Assembly: GCA_938046705.1 (NCBI GenBank)
Contig: CALIWP010000194.1
Coordinates: forward strand, 1-28,132
Reading direction: 5' to 3'
Length of the DNA stretch: 28,132 bases
Origin: an uncultured Campylobacter sp.
Lineage (GTDB): Bacteria > Campylobacterota > Campylobacteria > Campylobacterales > Campylobacteraceae
The notes under the pieces are model-generated. The model had not been told where the DNA came from and ran no database searches. It saw only the letters and a program-made list of their open reading frames with translations. This document shows positions 22,001 to 28,132 of the stretch, in pieces (positions within the stretch are counted from its first letter, which is position 1; each line of letters starts with the position of its first letter). The translations under genes were made by a program, and so were the position numbers.

Positions 22001-23885
22001 CGAGCTTGAAAAAACATACCGCTACTGGATGGAGCAGGCAAAAAAGGACAAAAAAGAGACTTATGAACTGCTTGCGGAGTATGTCGGCAAGATAAATTCA
22101 AACATCAAAGCCCTAAAACTTGAAAGCCTAAGTAGCGAGCTTGAAAAGATGAAATTTGCCAAAGATGAAGCCATAGATGCACTTAAAACGCTGAATTCTG
22201 GTTTAGGCACGCTTAACAACGACTTTGACTTCGTTGGGCAAGACATGGCAAAACAGATCGAAAAAGCATATCGTGAGGCTCTCAAAAGCGACTTTTCAAA
22301 AGAGAGTGTGGATCGCTATCAAGCTCTCACAGAAGCCTACAAACAAGCCAAAAAAGCCCAAGATGACTACACCAAAGCTATTATCAGCTTTTCACAGCAG
22401 ATAGCCCAGACCCAAAGTAGCTTTTATCAAGCAGTGGGCGGTGATACCACTATCCTCGCCCTTCAAAACATCTATACAAAATTTAGGGTCTTATCTGGCA
22501 CTTTGGCAGGCGACATTGGCAAAGATCGCCTAAATGAGGTCTCAAAGCTAGGCAGCACCGCTGATCCGAAGGTATGGGCGGAGTATTTTTTCAGGATGAG
22601 CTACGCTCAAATGCAAGAATTCCTTTCGCAAGGCAATACCGAGCTACGAAAAGAATTTCTAAATTTGATCACCGAGCATAAGAATTTCCTCACTGCAAAT
22701 GGCGGCAATGAGGTATGGCTAAAATCTCTCACTGGTTTGCAAGGGGTGATGAAACAAATAGAAGCCTTGAAACTAGCCGAAAAAGCTCAGAGCACGCTTG
22801 AGATCCAAAAGCAGCAACTGGCAAATCTCAATCTGCAAAAGAGCGCGATCGAAAAGCTAGCCAGCATGGCAACTAAGATCCGAGAAAGCGTCATCGACAA
22901 CACTACCGCTCAGATAAACTATATGCTAGCCCTTCAAAGGGCACGTGCGGCGTATACAAAAGGCGAATATGACTCTAAAGCATACGACGAGCTTAATTCT
23001 GCTATCACAAAACAGCAACAATACCTAAAAGATACATCTGCCACATATGCAGACTATCACCACAGCATGCTAAAAATGGCAAATGAGGTCGAGGACGTAG
23101 CAAAAGGAGCTTCGCTGCAAGATATATCTGAGCAGATCAAACGTCTTGATAAGCTTCTAAATAGCGCAAATAATAGTTACGAAAGCCAGCTTGCAGCTCT
23201 CAATGAGCAAAAGAAACAGCTAGAAATAGACGCTCAAAATCAAATCAACACGCTCTGGAAACTCCTTGGCGAAGGAAGTCCAATAGCCGCATATCTGCAA
23301 GCAGTCAAAGACGCCATACTTTCAGGCAAGCAAGCTCCGTCATATAGCGGAGGTACTGGCTCTATCTCAAACATCGCCACTACTGCCACCACAGCAAACG
23401 GGGCAATGCTCACAAATCAGCTAGAAAAAGACATCAACAGTATCTACCTTTCAAGCATAGGTAGAAGCGTAGAACAAGCTGGGCTTGACGCGTGGGTAGC
23501 AAAGGCAAGGGCTGAAAATCTATCAAAAGAACAGCTCAAAGCCCAAATCGAGCAAACTGCAAAAAATATCACAGGATCAAACAACAAATCTGACTGGTTA
23601 GAGTGGAGCAAAAAAAGAGGATACAAAGCCTTTGCAGATGGCGGTATCGTCACACGCCCAACCCGTGCCCTCATAGGAGAGGCAGGATACAACGAAGCCG
23701 TGATACCGCTAAAAGATGGCAGAGGCGTAAAGGTAGATATGGATGGGGCGATAGGAGCGCTTGCAGTAATAACAGAGCGTATCGAAAAACTCGTAACAAA
23801 TATCGAGAGAAATTTAAGGGAGGTAAATATGAGACAAAGAGAAACAAACGACAATGGAGCGCAGCTCGTGAGGGTAGTGTCATGA
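19089..23885 (+). CDS. Tape measure protein
   Basis: A 1598-residue protein starting at ATG 19089 behind ACAGGAAAAA. It has long coiled coils, hydrophobic stretches near residues 301-330 and 834-852 (GWIAAAVVLAIGGMIG), a Gly-rich middle and a DUF4214-like segment near 1445-1500 (YLSSIGRSVEQAGLDAW). The C-terminal FADGGIVTRPTRALIGEAG motif is typical of tape measures. Length predicts a tail of roughly 240 nm if each residue gives 0.15 nm. The hydrophobic parts may enter the host membrane during DNA delivery. The next gene starts inside its stop (ATGA). Confidence 0.93.
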   Translation: MADNDVKITITINGETTELKAAKADVEDLAKNVKKADTATAGLKDSFAALALKIGGVAALTAAFKDLVSTGFEANKSFENLQIQLTGLIAANSSNVSSMGRVLDAHEKWNLGMAESEKILNQLNETNAKTKFTLEEITGAFNMFYATSAGQGSREKAVQAMDSIALAAQAVGKNINDLTPMMDSLATGTVIAASEMGSFMKIVGLTNDELKKANENGQVYDYLIEKLAKFKELSGEAGNSYEVALGGVKNEITEIARELTKPMFETVTKGLNDFGKLIKDHKDDIIEFGEDVFRSFQLIGSGILYIGVTAAKVLLAIPTAILSGFDTLALIIENKVNAVIKNAQEAYNSIAWLWDGETTFGRANFATNISSGFMEAYKTVEDTQERAAQAAKDLFNEIKENTRAAAKETKAATKDVGESLQSLPPKIEPVAKAAKKASKDMSSYNNALREIARLGMSEYEKKLDDIEHKEKEWLKVGIDKKTAAKAKAKLFDTLETEEANKVLKEHSSFLKEREELEKRYYEAIGEYEKAWAIESKKVKETIKKLNLSEEDAKKYLEIQKKKYFEPLTKTAKTAFSDIKNSWADTVSTMSKTVEDGFFDFFIGKTKSLKKALKDIGTNLMRDMISPYARTLAQGIAGGFGSFLGGGSNLAQIAADLGLKKNDRGGFSGQVGGTDVELSSTGQILRGASALDKGTTNLLSSISNLKTAYDTFTKGFGSPFSSIGGYLMNNGWTSSGAFFNGMGGGVNSLFGTNSMLSGTAGRGAAQAALSGYGSPYYSAGAATGGALVGGAVGYGIGSGLDKMFGANTYAPQTGMVAGAAVGGYAALAGSLSAVPVWGWIAAAVVLAIGGMIGKSKITDWGYQVGENLNLGLMKGLDSKDVNNWKEKTKKSWFSKSTSNQTSPIDSETVKMLSSYVRTTSTLLKEFTGGDFTLPARTYNKRTLIDEGFGGALIAGVMGRKFDKALSFGGSEGELEKTYRYWMEQAKKDKKETYELLAEYVGKINSNIKALKLESLSSELEKMKFAKDEAIDALKTLNSGLGTLNNDFDFVGQDMAKQIEKAYREALKSDFSKESVDRYQALTEAYKQAKKAQDDYTKAIISFSQQIAQTQSSFYQAVGGDTTILALQNIYTKFRVLSGTLAGDIGKDRLNEVSKLGSTADPKVWAEYFFRMSYAQMQEFLSQGNTELRKEFLNLITEHKNFLTANGGNEVWLKSLTGLQGVMKQIEALKLAEKAQSTLEIQKQQLANLNLQKSAIEKLASMATKIRESVIDNTTAQINYMLALQRARAAYTKGEYDSKAYDELNSAITKQQQYLKDTSATYADYHHSMLKMANEVEDVAKGASLQDISEQIKRLDKLLNSANNSYESQLAALNEQKKQLEIDAQNQINTLWKLLGEGSPIAAYLQAVKDAILSGKQAPSYSGGTGSISNIATTATTANGAMLTNQLEKDINSIYLSSIGRSVEQAGLDAWVAKARAENLSKEQLKAQIEQTAKNITGSNNKSDWLEWSKKRGYKAFADGGIVTRPTRALIGEAGYNEAVIPLKDGRGVKVDMDGAIGALAVITERIEKLVTNIERNLREVNMRQRETNDNGAQLVRVVS

Positions 23886-24760
23886 CAGTATTAAGCAAAG
23901 TCAATTTCACGCTGACGCAAACAAACGCGCCAGCTGACAAAGAAAGAAAATATAGCAAGGGTATGAACGTAGCAGAGGACGAGATCATAATCCATAACGA
24001 GCAAAAGTATAAGGCTGCAAAAGCTATTTCAAGTATGCAAGAAAGTCCCGATCGAGACATCAAGAATTTCACGAACATAGGGGCTATCAATAAAAACGCG
24101 ATGATCGATAGCTTCATAAACACGCAGACTACCAAAAAAGACGGCTCGCCGCTAATTTTCAAGATTGATACGCAAAGAAAGCGTATCAATTGTTTGTCGT
24201 TTTTCAACATAGATGCAGACATGCTCACGATCAAGAAAGACGGCAAGCAAATCTATCAAGACAAGCTTTTGAAAAAATCAAGCGTGAGCTGGTGGGAATT
24301 CTTTTTTGAAAACGGCAAAGAATTCAAAAAAGACACAATAGTAAATGTCCCTATGCTATTTGGCGAGTTTGAGATCACGCTTACGCCGAACAAATTCGGA
24401 GCAAACCTTGGACACCTAAGCATCGGTCAAAAGGTATTCATCGGACACACTGAGCTTGGATGCGAGTTTGGAGCAATAGACTACTCCAAAAAGCAAAAGA
24501 ACGAATATGGCGACATATCCATACTCAAAGGCAGAGCCGCAAAATATCTCAATACTGCTGTGGTTGTAGATACCAAGCAAATCGATAGCAAAGATCAGGT
24601 ACTCATGGGTATCCTTGGAGAGCTTACGACCTTTATCGGGGATGAAAAGGATCGAGGCATCAAAAGCCTCATACTCTTTGGCTTCATAAAAGACTATTCA
24701 TTCAAAGTCACGGGAGAGGAGAAAAGCAGCCTAAATTTAAATGTCGAAGGCATTGTTTAA
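23882..24760 (+). CDS. Distal tail / baseplate-hub candidate (292 aa)
   Basis: I choose ATG 23882, overlapping the tape-measure stop, rather than a far-upstream ATG inside the tape measure. The product is beta-rich, with NAMIDSFINTQTTKKDGSPL and WWEFFFENGKEFKKD. Position after the tape measure suggests distal tail protein. No family is recognised. No further hub, lysozyme or baseplate genes follow before the fibre, so the tail tip is unusually simple or incompletely recognised. Confidence 0.6.
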   Translation: MTVLSKVNFTLTQTNAPADKERKYSKGMNVAEDEIIIHNEQKYKAAKAISSMQESPDRDIKNFTNIGAINKNAMIDSFINTQTTKKDGSPLIFKIDTQRKRINCLSFFNIDADMLTIKKDGKQIYQDKLLKKSSVSWWEFFFENGKEFKKDTIVNVPMLFGEFEITLTPNKFGANLGHLSIGQKVFIGHTELGCEFGAIDYSKKQKNEYGDISILKGRAAKYLNTAVVVDTKQIDSKDQVLMGILGELTTFIGDEKDRGIKSLILFGFIKDYSFKVTGEEKSSLNLNVEGIV

Positions 24761-24780
24761 ATTTAGGCTAGGCAATAGGT

Positions 24781-24799
24781 GGGCGTTTAAACGCCCTTT
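24781..24799. terminator. Palindromic terminator-like hairpin
   Basis: GGGCGTTTAAACGCCC (24781-24796) is a perfect palindrome followed by TTT. It separates the distal tail gene from the fibre gene. The short T-run makes termination probably partial. Confidence 0.45.
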
Positions 24800-24831
24800 A
24801 ACAACATATTAAATTTTAAAAAGGATAACAC

Positions 24832-26331
24832 ATGGCAAAACAAATTTCAAAGATCAAAGAACCACCAACTACGAGCGATCCGCAAAATTTCGACGCAAGA
24901 GCGGATGAGTTTGTAGCGTGCCTACCAAAATTCGTGACAGAGGCGAATGAGCTAGCAGTAGAAGCTGAGGGCAACGCAAATGCAGCCCAGAATTCAAAAG
25001 AGGCAGCCGCAGCCAGTGCCGAGCAGGCGGGGCAAGCAAGAGACGCAGCCGCCCTGTCAGCTCAAAACCTAGCCACTGCCGTAAATGACGCAATAGAATG
25101 CAAACAATCTGCCGCAAAGAGCGCAAGCAATGCAAAGAAAAGTGAAACGGCGGTAAGCGAGATGAACGAAGCCGTCAAGAGCGCAAAAAGCGAGCTTGAA
25201 AATGAAATCGAGCAAGCAAAAGAAACCATCACGAATGACATCGAGCAAGCCAAAAGCCTCATCAACAGTGGCAATGGTGGCGTGATAGATGACGGCAGAG
25301 TTTCGGAGGTATCGACATATTCGAGCAAGAAACTCGAAGCCGATGTCTTAGCTCAATTTCAAGCATTAGAGAAAAAATATGAAGAGTTGAAAGTTTTTGC
25401 ACAAGAGAGCAATATGGCGTATGATATTCAAGATTTGATTGGGATGGCGGTAGCTTTGACGGATGATGAATATTCAAAAGTTAGTTCGCTTAGGTTTATG
25501 GAGGATGGCAATATAGCTGTATTGGGACAAAATTTTATTAAAATTTATACACCTGATCTAGAAGAAGTAGCTGTGCCACCACTCCCTAGCCCTCAAAAAA
25601 GCCTGCAATATATCGTGATGACCATCGGAGAACACCCAACCATATTTGTGCAAGGAAATCAAACCTATGATGTTTATAGGCTTATAAAAAACAGTGAGAC
25701 TTACATATGGGAAAAAATTGGTAGAGAAGGTAATGATAATATTTTTACTATAGGCAATAGTTTATCACAAGAATGCAATAAATTTGTTTATGCAAGATAT
25801 GGCAAAGATAACTCCATATGGAAGTATGATAACGGTTGGCAAAAAGCAAACCTATCAAACCAAAGCCAAATTTCTTTTGATGGTAAAAATCTTGCACAAT
25901 ATGGCACCTTAAGCTTTTATGGAAAAGATTGTTTTTATCTTTACAAATACGCAAACGGAGCTTCTTATGATTACACAAAAATAAACACAAAGACCTTAGA
26001 GCAAGAAGGGGAAAGCAAGCGTTTTGATCCAATCTCTTCAAGTTATAGCAATTCTATTTCTTTATTGTTTCCAGAGCATTTTTTGCTTAAAGGTGGTGAT
26101 AATAGTAGTGTGATTATAAAAAATTTGCAAGGCAATACAACAAGGGTTGTTCCTCGTTCAATCTCATACTTAAGTAGCTTTTGGTTAAAAACACCTAAAA
26201 AAATAATATCACTACAAGGAAATGGAAATTTTTATATTTTAGGCGATATACCAACTGGTAGTGAAGGTTTTGTTTTAAAAAAGATATTGGTAAAACTAAA
26301 CTCAAAATTTCTCGCCAAATATGGAATATAA
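24832..26331 (+). CDS. Tail fibre / receptor-binding protein
   Basis: A 499-residue protein starting at ATG 24832 behind AAAAAGGATAACAC. The N-terminus (QNFDARADEFVACLPKFV, then EANELAVEAEGNANAAQ) is a common tail-fibre anchor followed by an Ala-rich trimeric coiled coil to about residue 175. From about 25370 the sequence turns AT-rich and beta-like with W/Y/G-rich repeats, probably a propeller or receptor-binding head. The composition change points to exchange of the tip domain. It is the likely host-range determinant, with no fibre chaperone downstream. Confidence 0.8.
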   Translation: MAKQISKIKEPPTTSDPQNFDARADEFVACLPKFVTEANELAVEAEGNANAAQNSKEAAAASAEQAGQARDAAALSAQNLATAVNDAIECKQSAAKSASNAKKSETAVSEMNEAVKSAKSELENEIEQAKETITNDIEQAKSLINSGNGGVIDDGRVSEVSTYSSKKLEADVLAQFQALEKKYEELKVFAQESNMAYDIQDLIGMAVALTDDEYSKVSSLRFMEDGNIAVLGQNFIKIYTPDLEEVAVPPLPSPQKSLQYIVMTIGEHPTIFVQGNQTYDVYRLIKNSETYIWEKIGREGNDNIFTIGNSLSQECNKFVYARYGKDNSIWKYDNGWQKANLSNQSQISFDGKNLAQYGTLSFYGKDCFYLYKYANGASYDYTKINTKTLEQEGESKRFDPISSSYSNSISLLFPEHFLLKGGDNSSVIIKNLQGNTTRVVPRSISYLSSFWLKTPKKIISLQGNGNFYILGDIPTGSEGFVLKKILVKLNSKFLAKYGI

Positions 26332-26341
26332 AGGAGTAACT

Positions 26342-26752
26342 ATGCCATTTTTGAATACCAAAATTTACCTGACGATCATCACTTTTCTTGCCCTTGCCTT
26401 GTTTGGCACAGGGCTTGAAATTTGGCGGCTTAACGGCGCAGTTTCAAGCGCAAAAGCCGAGACCAAAGATGTCGAAGACAAGCTGGAAAAAGAGCAGGCG
26501 AAGCTAGCCCTCAAAGAGGCAGAAAGCCAAATTTACGCAGCAAATTTAAGCGAATGTAATTCCAAAATCTCTGCGCAAAACGAAGCTATCAAAAGCATGG
26601 CTCTAGATATGAAACAGATCCGCCAAAGCCAAGCGGGGCTGAGAAAAGAGCTACAAGCCAAATACGAAAGTATGGAGCCTCCGCCAAAAGACAGCGGATG
26701 CGAAAAGAAGCTGGGATACTACGAAAGGCTGTTTAGGGGGCTAGGAAAATGA
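26342..26752 (+). CDS. Rz-like inner-membrane spanin
   Basis: I choose ATG 26342, right after AAAGGAG, giving 136 residues; the in-frame ATG at 26321 lies inside the fibre gene. One N-terminal membrane helix (IYLTIITFLALALFGTG) is followed by a long periplasmic coiled coil and a C-terminal PPPKDSGCEKKLG region. This is the i-spanin plan, which fuses inner and outer membranes in the last lysis step together with the lipoprotein gene that overlaps it by ATGA. Confidence 0.75.
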   Translation: MPFLNTKIYLTIITFLALALFGTGLEIWRLNGAVSSAKAETKDVEDKLEKEQAKLALKEAESQIYAANLSECNSKISAQNEAIKSMALDMKQIRQSQAGLRKELQAKYESMEPPPKDSGCEKKLGYYERLFRGLGK

Positions 26753-27009
26753 AAACAGCGGGAAAAATAGTCAAATTTACGGCCGTCTGCGCTGCGGCTA
26801 CTATACTTTGCGGTTGCGCAGGCGCTGAGCCACGGATCATAGCGCGCACCCAGTATCAGGACGTAGACAAACCCGTGCGCTGCGACGTAGAGCTACCGCC
26901 AAAGCCTAGCTTTGACGAGAGCGATCCATCGACCGCCGGAGCCGTAGCGGCATATCACGAAGAGGTCGAAAGGCTGCTTTTGCTGTGCGCGGGCAAGGAG
27001 CCGCAATGA
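26749..27009 (+). CDS. Rz1-like outer-membrane lipoprotein (o-spanin)
   Basis: An 86-residue protein with a signal sequence and lipobox L-C-G-C ending at C23, so it should be anchored in the outer membrane. The mature part includes ARTQYQDVDKPVRCDVELPP, with proline-rich character typical of Rz1. It starts inside the stop of the i-spanin gene. The pair completes lysis of a diderm host. Confidence 0.78.
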   Translation: MKTAGKIVKFTAVCAAATILCGCAGAEPRIIARTQYQDVDKPVRCDVELPPKPSFDESDPSTAGAVAAYHEEVERLLLLCAGKEPQ

Positions 27010-27119
27010 GCGAGCTAGTGATTAGAAAGATCATGGGCTTTAAGCTTAGCAAAAAGCGCATTATAGAGATAGCTTTAGCGGTCTTGCTCGCCTTGATTTT
27101 CGGGGCGGTGATGGGATGA
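27006..27119 (+). CDS. Single-pass small membrane protein in lysis block (37 aa)
   Basis: ATG 27006 overlaps the lipoprotein stop by ATGA, and its own stop overlaps the holin start by ATGA. The peptide has a basic N-terminus (VIRKIMGFKLSKKR) and one membrane helix (IIEIALAVLLALIFGAVMG). Coupled at both ends inside a lysis cassette, it is a good antiholin or pinholin candidate. Family not recognised. Confidence 0.6.
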   Translation: MSELVIRKIMGFKLSKKRIIEIALAVLLALIFGAVMG

Positions 27120-27475
27120 GCTGGATCGACAAAGAGTACTGGTATATATTCTGGGTGATGGTCGTAGGCCTCATCGGGGCGGTGCTTGGGCTACTGGATG
27201 AAAACGGCAGGCCTAGGAAAAACAGAACCAAAAAGGGCTTTTTAGCCGCGGCGGCTACGTCGATGTTTCTATGTTGGGCGACGTATGAGATAGTATTTTT
27301 CATTTCGCACGTTACGCCTTTTTCTCTCGCTATAGGCGGCATCATAGCGTGGATGGGTGCCGAATGGGTCAGACGCAAGATCGACAAAGCCGCAAACAAA
27401 AAGATAGAAAGCCTAGGCGGAGATAGCGGTAGCTATACAAAAAGCGAAAGCGAATACGAAGAGGAGTTAAAATGA
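27116..27475 (+). CDS. LydA-like holin
   Basis: A 119-residue protein with three hydrophobic helices (about 8-27, 41-63, 67-84) and a charged C-terminal tail. The arrangement WYIFWVMVVGLIGAVLGLL, then a loop, then MFLCWATYEIVFFIS, then FSLAIGGIIAWMGAEWV matches LydA-type phage holins. It would open the inner membrane at lysis. It is coupled to the 37-aa ORF upstream and the 60-aa ORF downstream by ATGA overlaps. Confidence 0.75.
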   Translation: MSWIDKEYWYIFWVMVVGLIGAVLGLLDENGRPRKNRTKKGFLAAAATSMFLCWATYEIVFFISHVTPFSLAIGGIIAWMGAEWVRRKIDKAANKKIESLGGDSGSYTKSESEYEEELK

Positions 27476-27654
27476 GGGACGATGAGATACTGCAAAATTT
27501 GCAAACAAGGCGCACGCGCTGCGTCGTTTATACTAGAGTGATGGGGTATCATCGCCCCGTCGAGAGCTTTAACGTCGGCAAAAAAGGCGAGCATAAAGAA
27601 AGAGTGAAATTCAAAGAAAGGATAAAAAATGAAACTGATTATAAGGCGATATAA
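27472..27654 (+). CDS. Stand-alone glycyl-radical domain, NrdD C-terminus-like (60 aa)
   Basis: Starts at ATG 27472 inside the holin stop. YTRVMGYHRPVESFN then VGKKGEHKERVKF aligns with the C-terminus of anaerobic ribonucleotide reductase NrdD (RRVCGYLG, FNAGKQEEVKRRV in E. coli), placing G25 at the glycyl-radical position. The upstream zinc cysteines and the catalytic barrel are absent; only C17 is present. It resembles GrcA, which replaces the oxygen-damaged radical domain of pyruvate formate-lyase. It may repair or subvert the host's anaerobic nucleotide supply. It overlaps the next gene by 26 bases. Confidence 0.65.
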   Translation: MRDDEILQNLQTRRTRCVVYTRVMGYHRPVESFNVGKKGEHKERVKFKERIKNETDYKAI

Positions 27655-28042
27655 GGATATTTATGACGGAACGATCGGCAAATTTGAGCTAGTAGGCGTA
27701 AATACCGTGCTGATGACGGGCTATACGCTAGAGTCCGCAGGGCCCGATACCACCGCAAGGGGCAAAGATAGGCGCATACCGGCGGGACTTTATAGCGTGG
27801 TTTGGCATCGCTCGCCAAAATTTAACCGCGTGGTGCCGGTGCTTTTTAACGAGCGAGTAGCGAAAGATCGCTACATAGAGATACATGCGGGCAACTATCC
27901 AAAGCATACCGAGGGATGCATATTGGTAGGCAAGTGGGCAAACGACGAGGGAGTATTTGAGAGCGTCAAAACGCTAGAAGCCTTGCTTAGTTTTATCCAG
28001 GGTAAGAGCATTGAAGTGGAGATCATAAACGATATAAAATAA
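27629..28042 (+). CDS. DUF5675 protein, candidate cell-wall enzyme in lysis block
   Basis: A 137-residue protein starting at ATG 27629 behind AAAGGATAAAAA. The motif GKDRRIPAGLYSVVWHRSPK, then YIEIHAGNYPKHTEGCILVG, is the DUF5675 signature. H86, H93 and C97 resemble the H...GC pattern of L,D-transpeptidase-type enzymes. It lies where an endolysin is expected and no other endolysin is seen, so it may attack or remodel peptidoglycan; this is inference, as the family's activity is not established. Confidence 0.7.
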   Translation: MKLIIRRYKDIYDGTIGKFELVGVNTVLMTGYTLESAGPDTTARGKDRRIPAGLYSVVWHRSPKFNRVVPVLFNERVAKDRYIEIHAGNYPKHTEGCILVGKWANDEGVFESVKTLEALLSFIQGKSIEVEIINDIK

Positions 28043-28096
28043 TATTTTAAAAGCCTTTTAAAAAGGAGTTTAAAAGGTAAAAATTTACGTTAGAAA

Positions 28097-28132
28097 TCAA
28101 AGTGAAAAATGGCGGTTTTTACTCCACTTTGA
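28097..28132. terminator. Inverted repeat at the right edge (terminator or phage-end candidate)
   Basis: TCAAAGTG (28097-28104) pairs with CACTTTGA (28125-28132), with an inner AAAAA/TTTTT around TGGCGG. It follows the last gene by about 55 bases. It could terminate the late operon or belong to the phage right end; no TG...CA boundary or target duplication can be confirmed because the window stops here. Confidence 0.4.

Noticed and set aside
23603..23881. Long N-terminal extension of the distal tail ORF
   Set aside because: It lies inside the tape measure in another frame; ATG 23882 with the ATGA overlap is the natural start.
17680..24760. Contractile tail sheath gene
   Set aside because: No protein of sheath length or pattern is present; the only large proteins are the tape measure and fibre.
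1..28132. CRISPR array
   Set aside because: No regularly spaced short repeats were seen; the dispersed repeats are two or three distant copies only.

Overview
The window is almost entirely a Mu-like transposable prophage (or an element derived from one) of a Campylobacter species. The host guess rests on the recurring AAATTT sequence style, heavy use of ATA/CTA/AGG codons, strong AAAGGAG ribosome sites and roughly balanced GC. That suits the higher-GC oral/enteric campylobacters better than C. jejuni, but I cannot name a species.

Layout. Positions 1-215 hold the start of a leftward gene, facing an inverted-repeat operator region (216-277). The rightward early block (318-8509) has a BcepMu gp16-like HTH protein, MuA-like DDE transposase, MuB-like ATPase, a DUF4406-type protein, DUF3164, an ASCH-domain protein, GemA, a small Cys4 protein and a RecA-fold ATPase, with several unknown small genes. 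A secreted thermonuclease (8634-9095) ends the block. The head-packaging block is inverted (14971 down to 9096): gp27/DUF1804-type small terminase, large terminase, DUF935 portal, MuF-like protein with a toxin-like C-terminus, and gpG-like morphogenesis protein. Transcription then turns rightward again (15229-28042): Mu protease/scaffold, gpT-type major head protein, connectors, tail tube, tail assembly chaperones with a -1 frameshift, a 1598-residue tape measure, distal tail protein, tail fibre and a lysis block (Rz/Rz1-like spanins, holin, DUF5675 enzyme). There is a Mu-type replication and head core, but no contractile sheath, so the tail looks siphovirus-like.

The most interesting structure lies outside ordinary gene calls: (1) two small membrane-protein ORFs, each with a good ribosome site, nested out of frame inside the transposase gene; (2) two copies of an intergenic element with identical 86-nt geometry built from three GCGAACAC boxes, before muB and before the nuclease; (3) a plus-strand structured RNA of about 90-100 nt with a canonical tRNA T-arm but no normal cloverleaf, antisense to the head operon; (4) a 60-residue stand-alone glycyl-radical domain like the C-terminus of anaerobic ribonucleotide reductase, inside the lysis block; (5) two families of dispersed two-hairpin repeats with compensatory changes.

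All calls come from reading the sequence and remembered family features. No database search was run.
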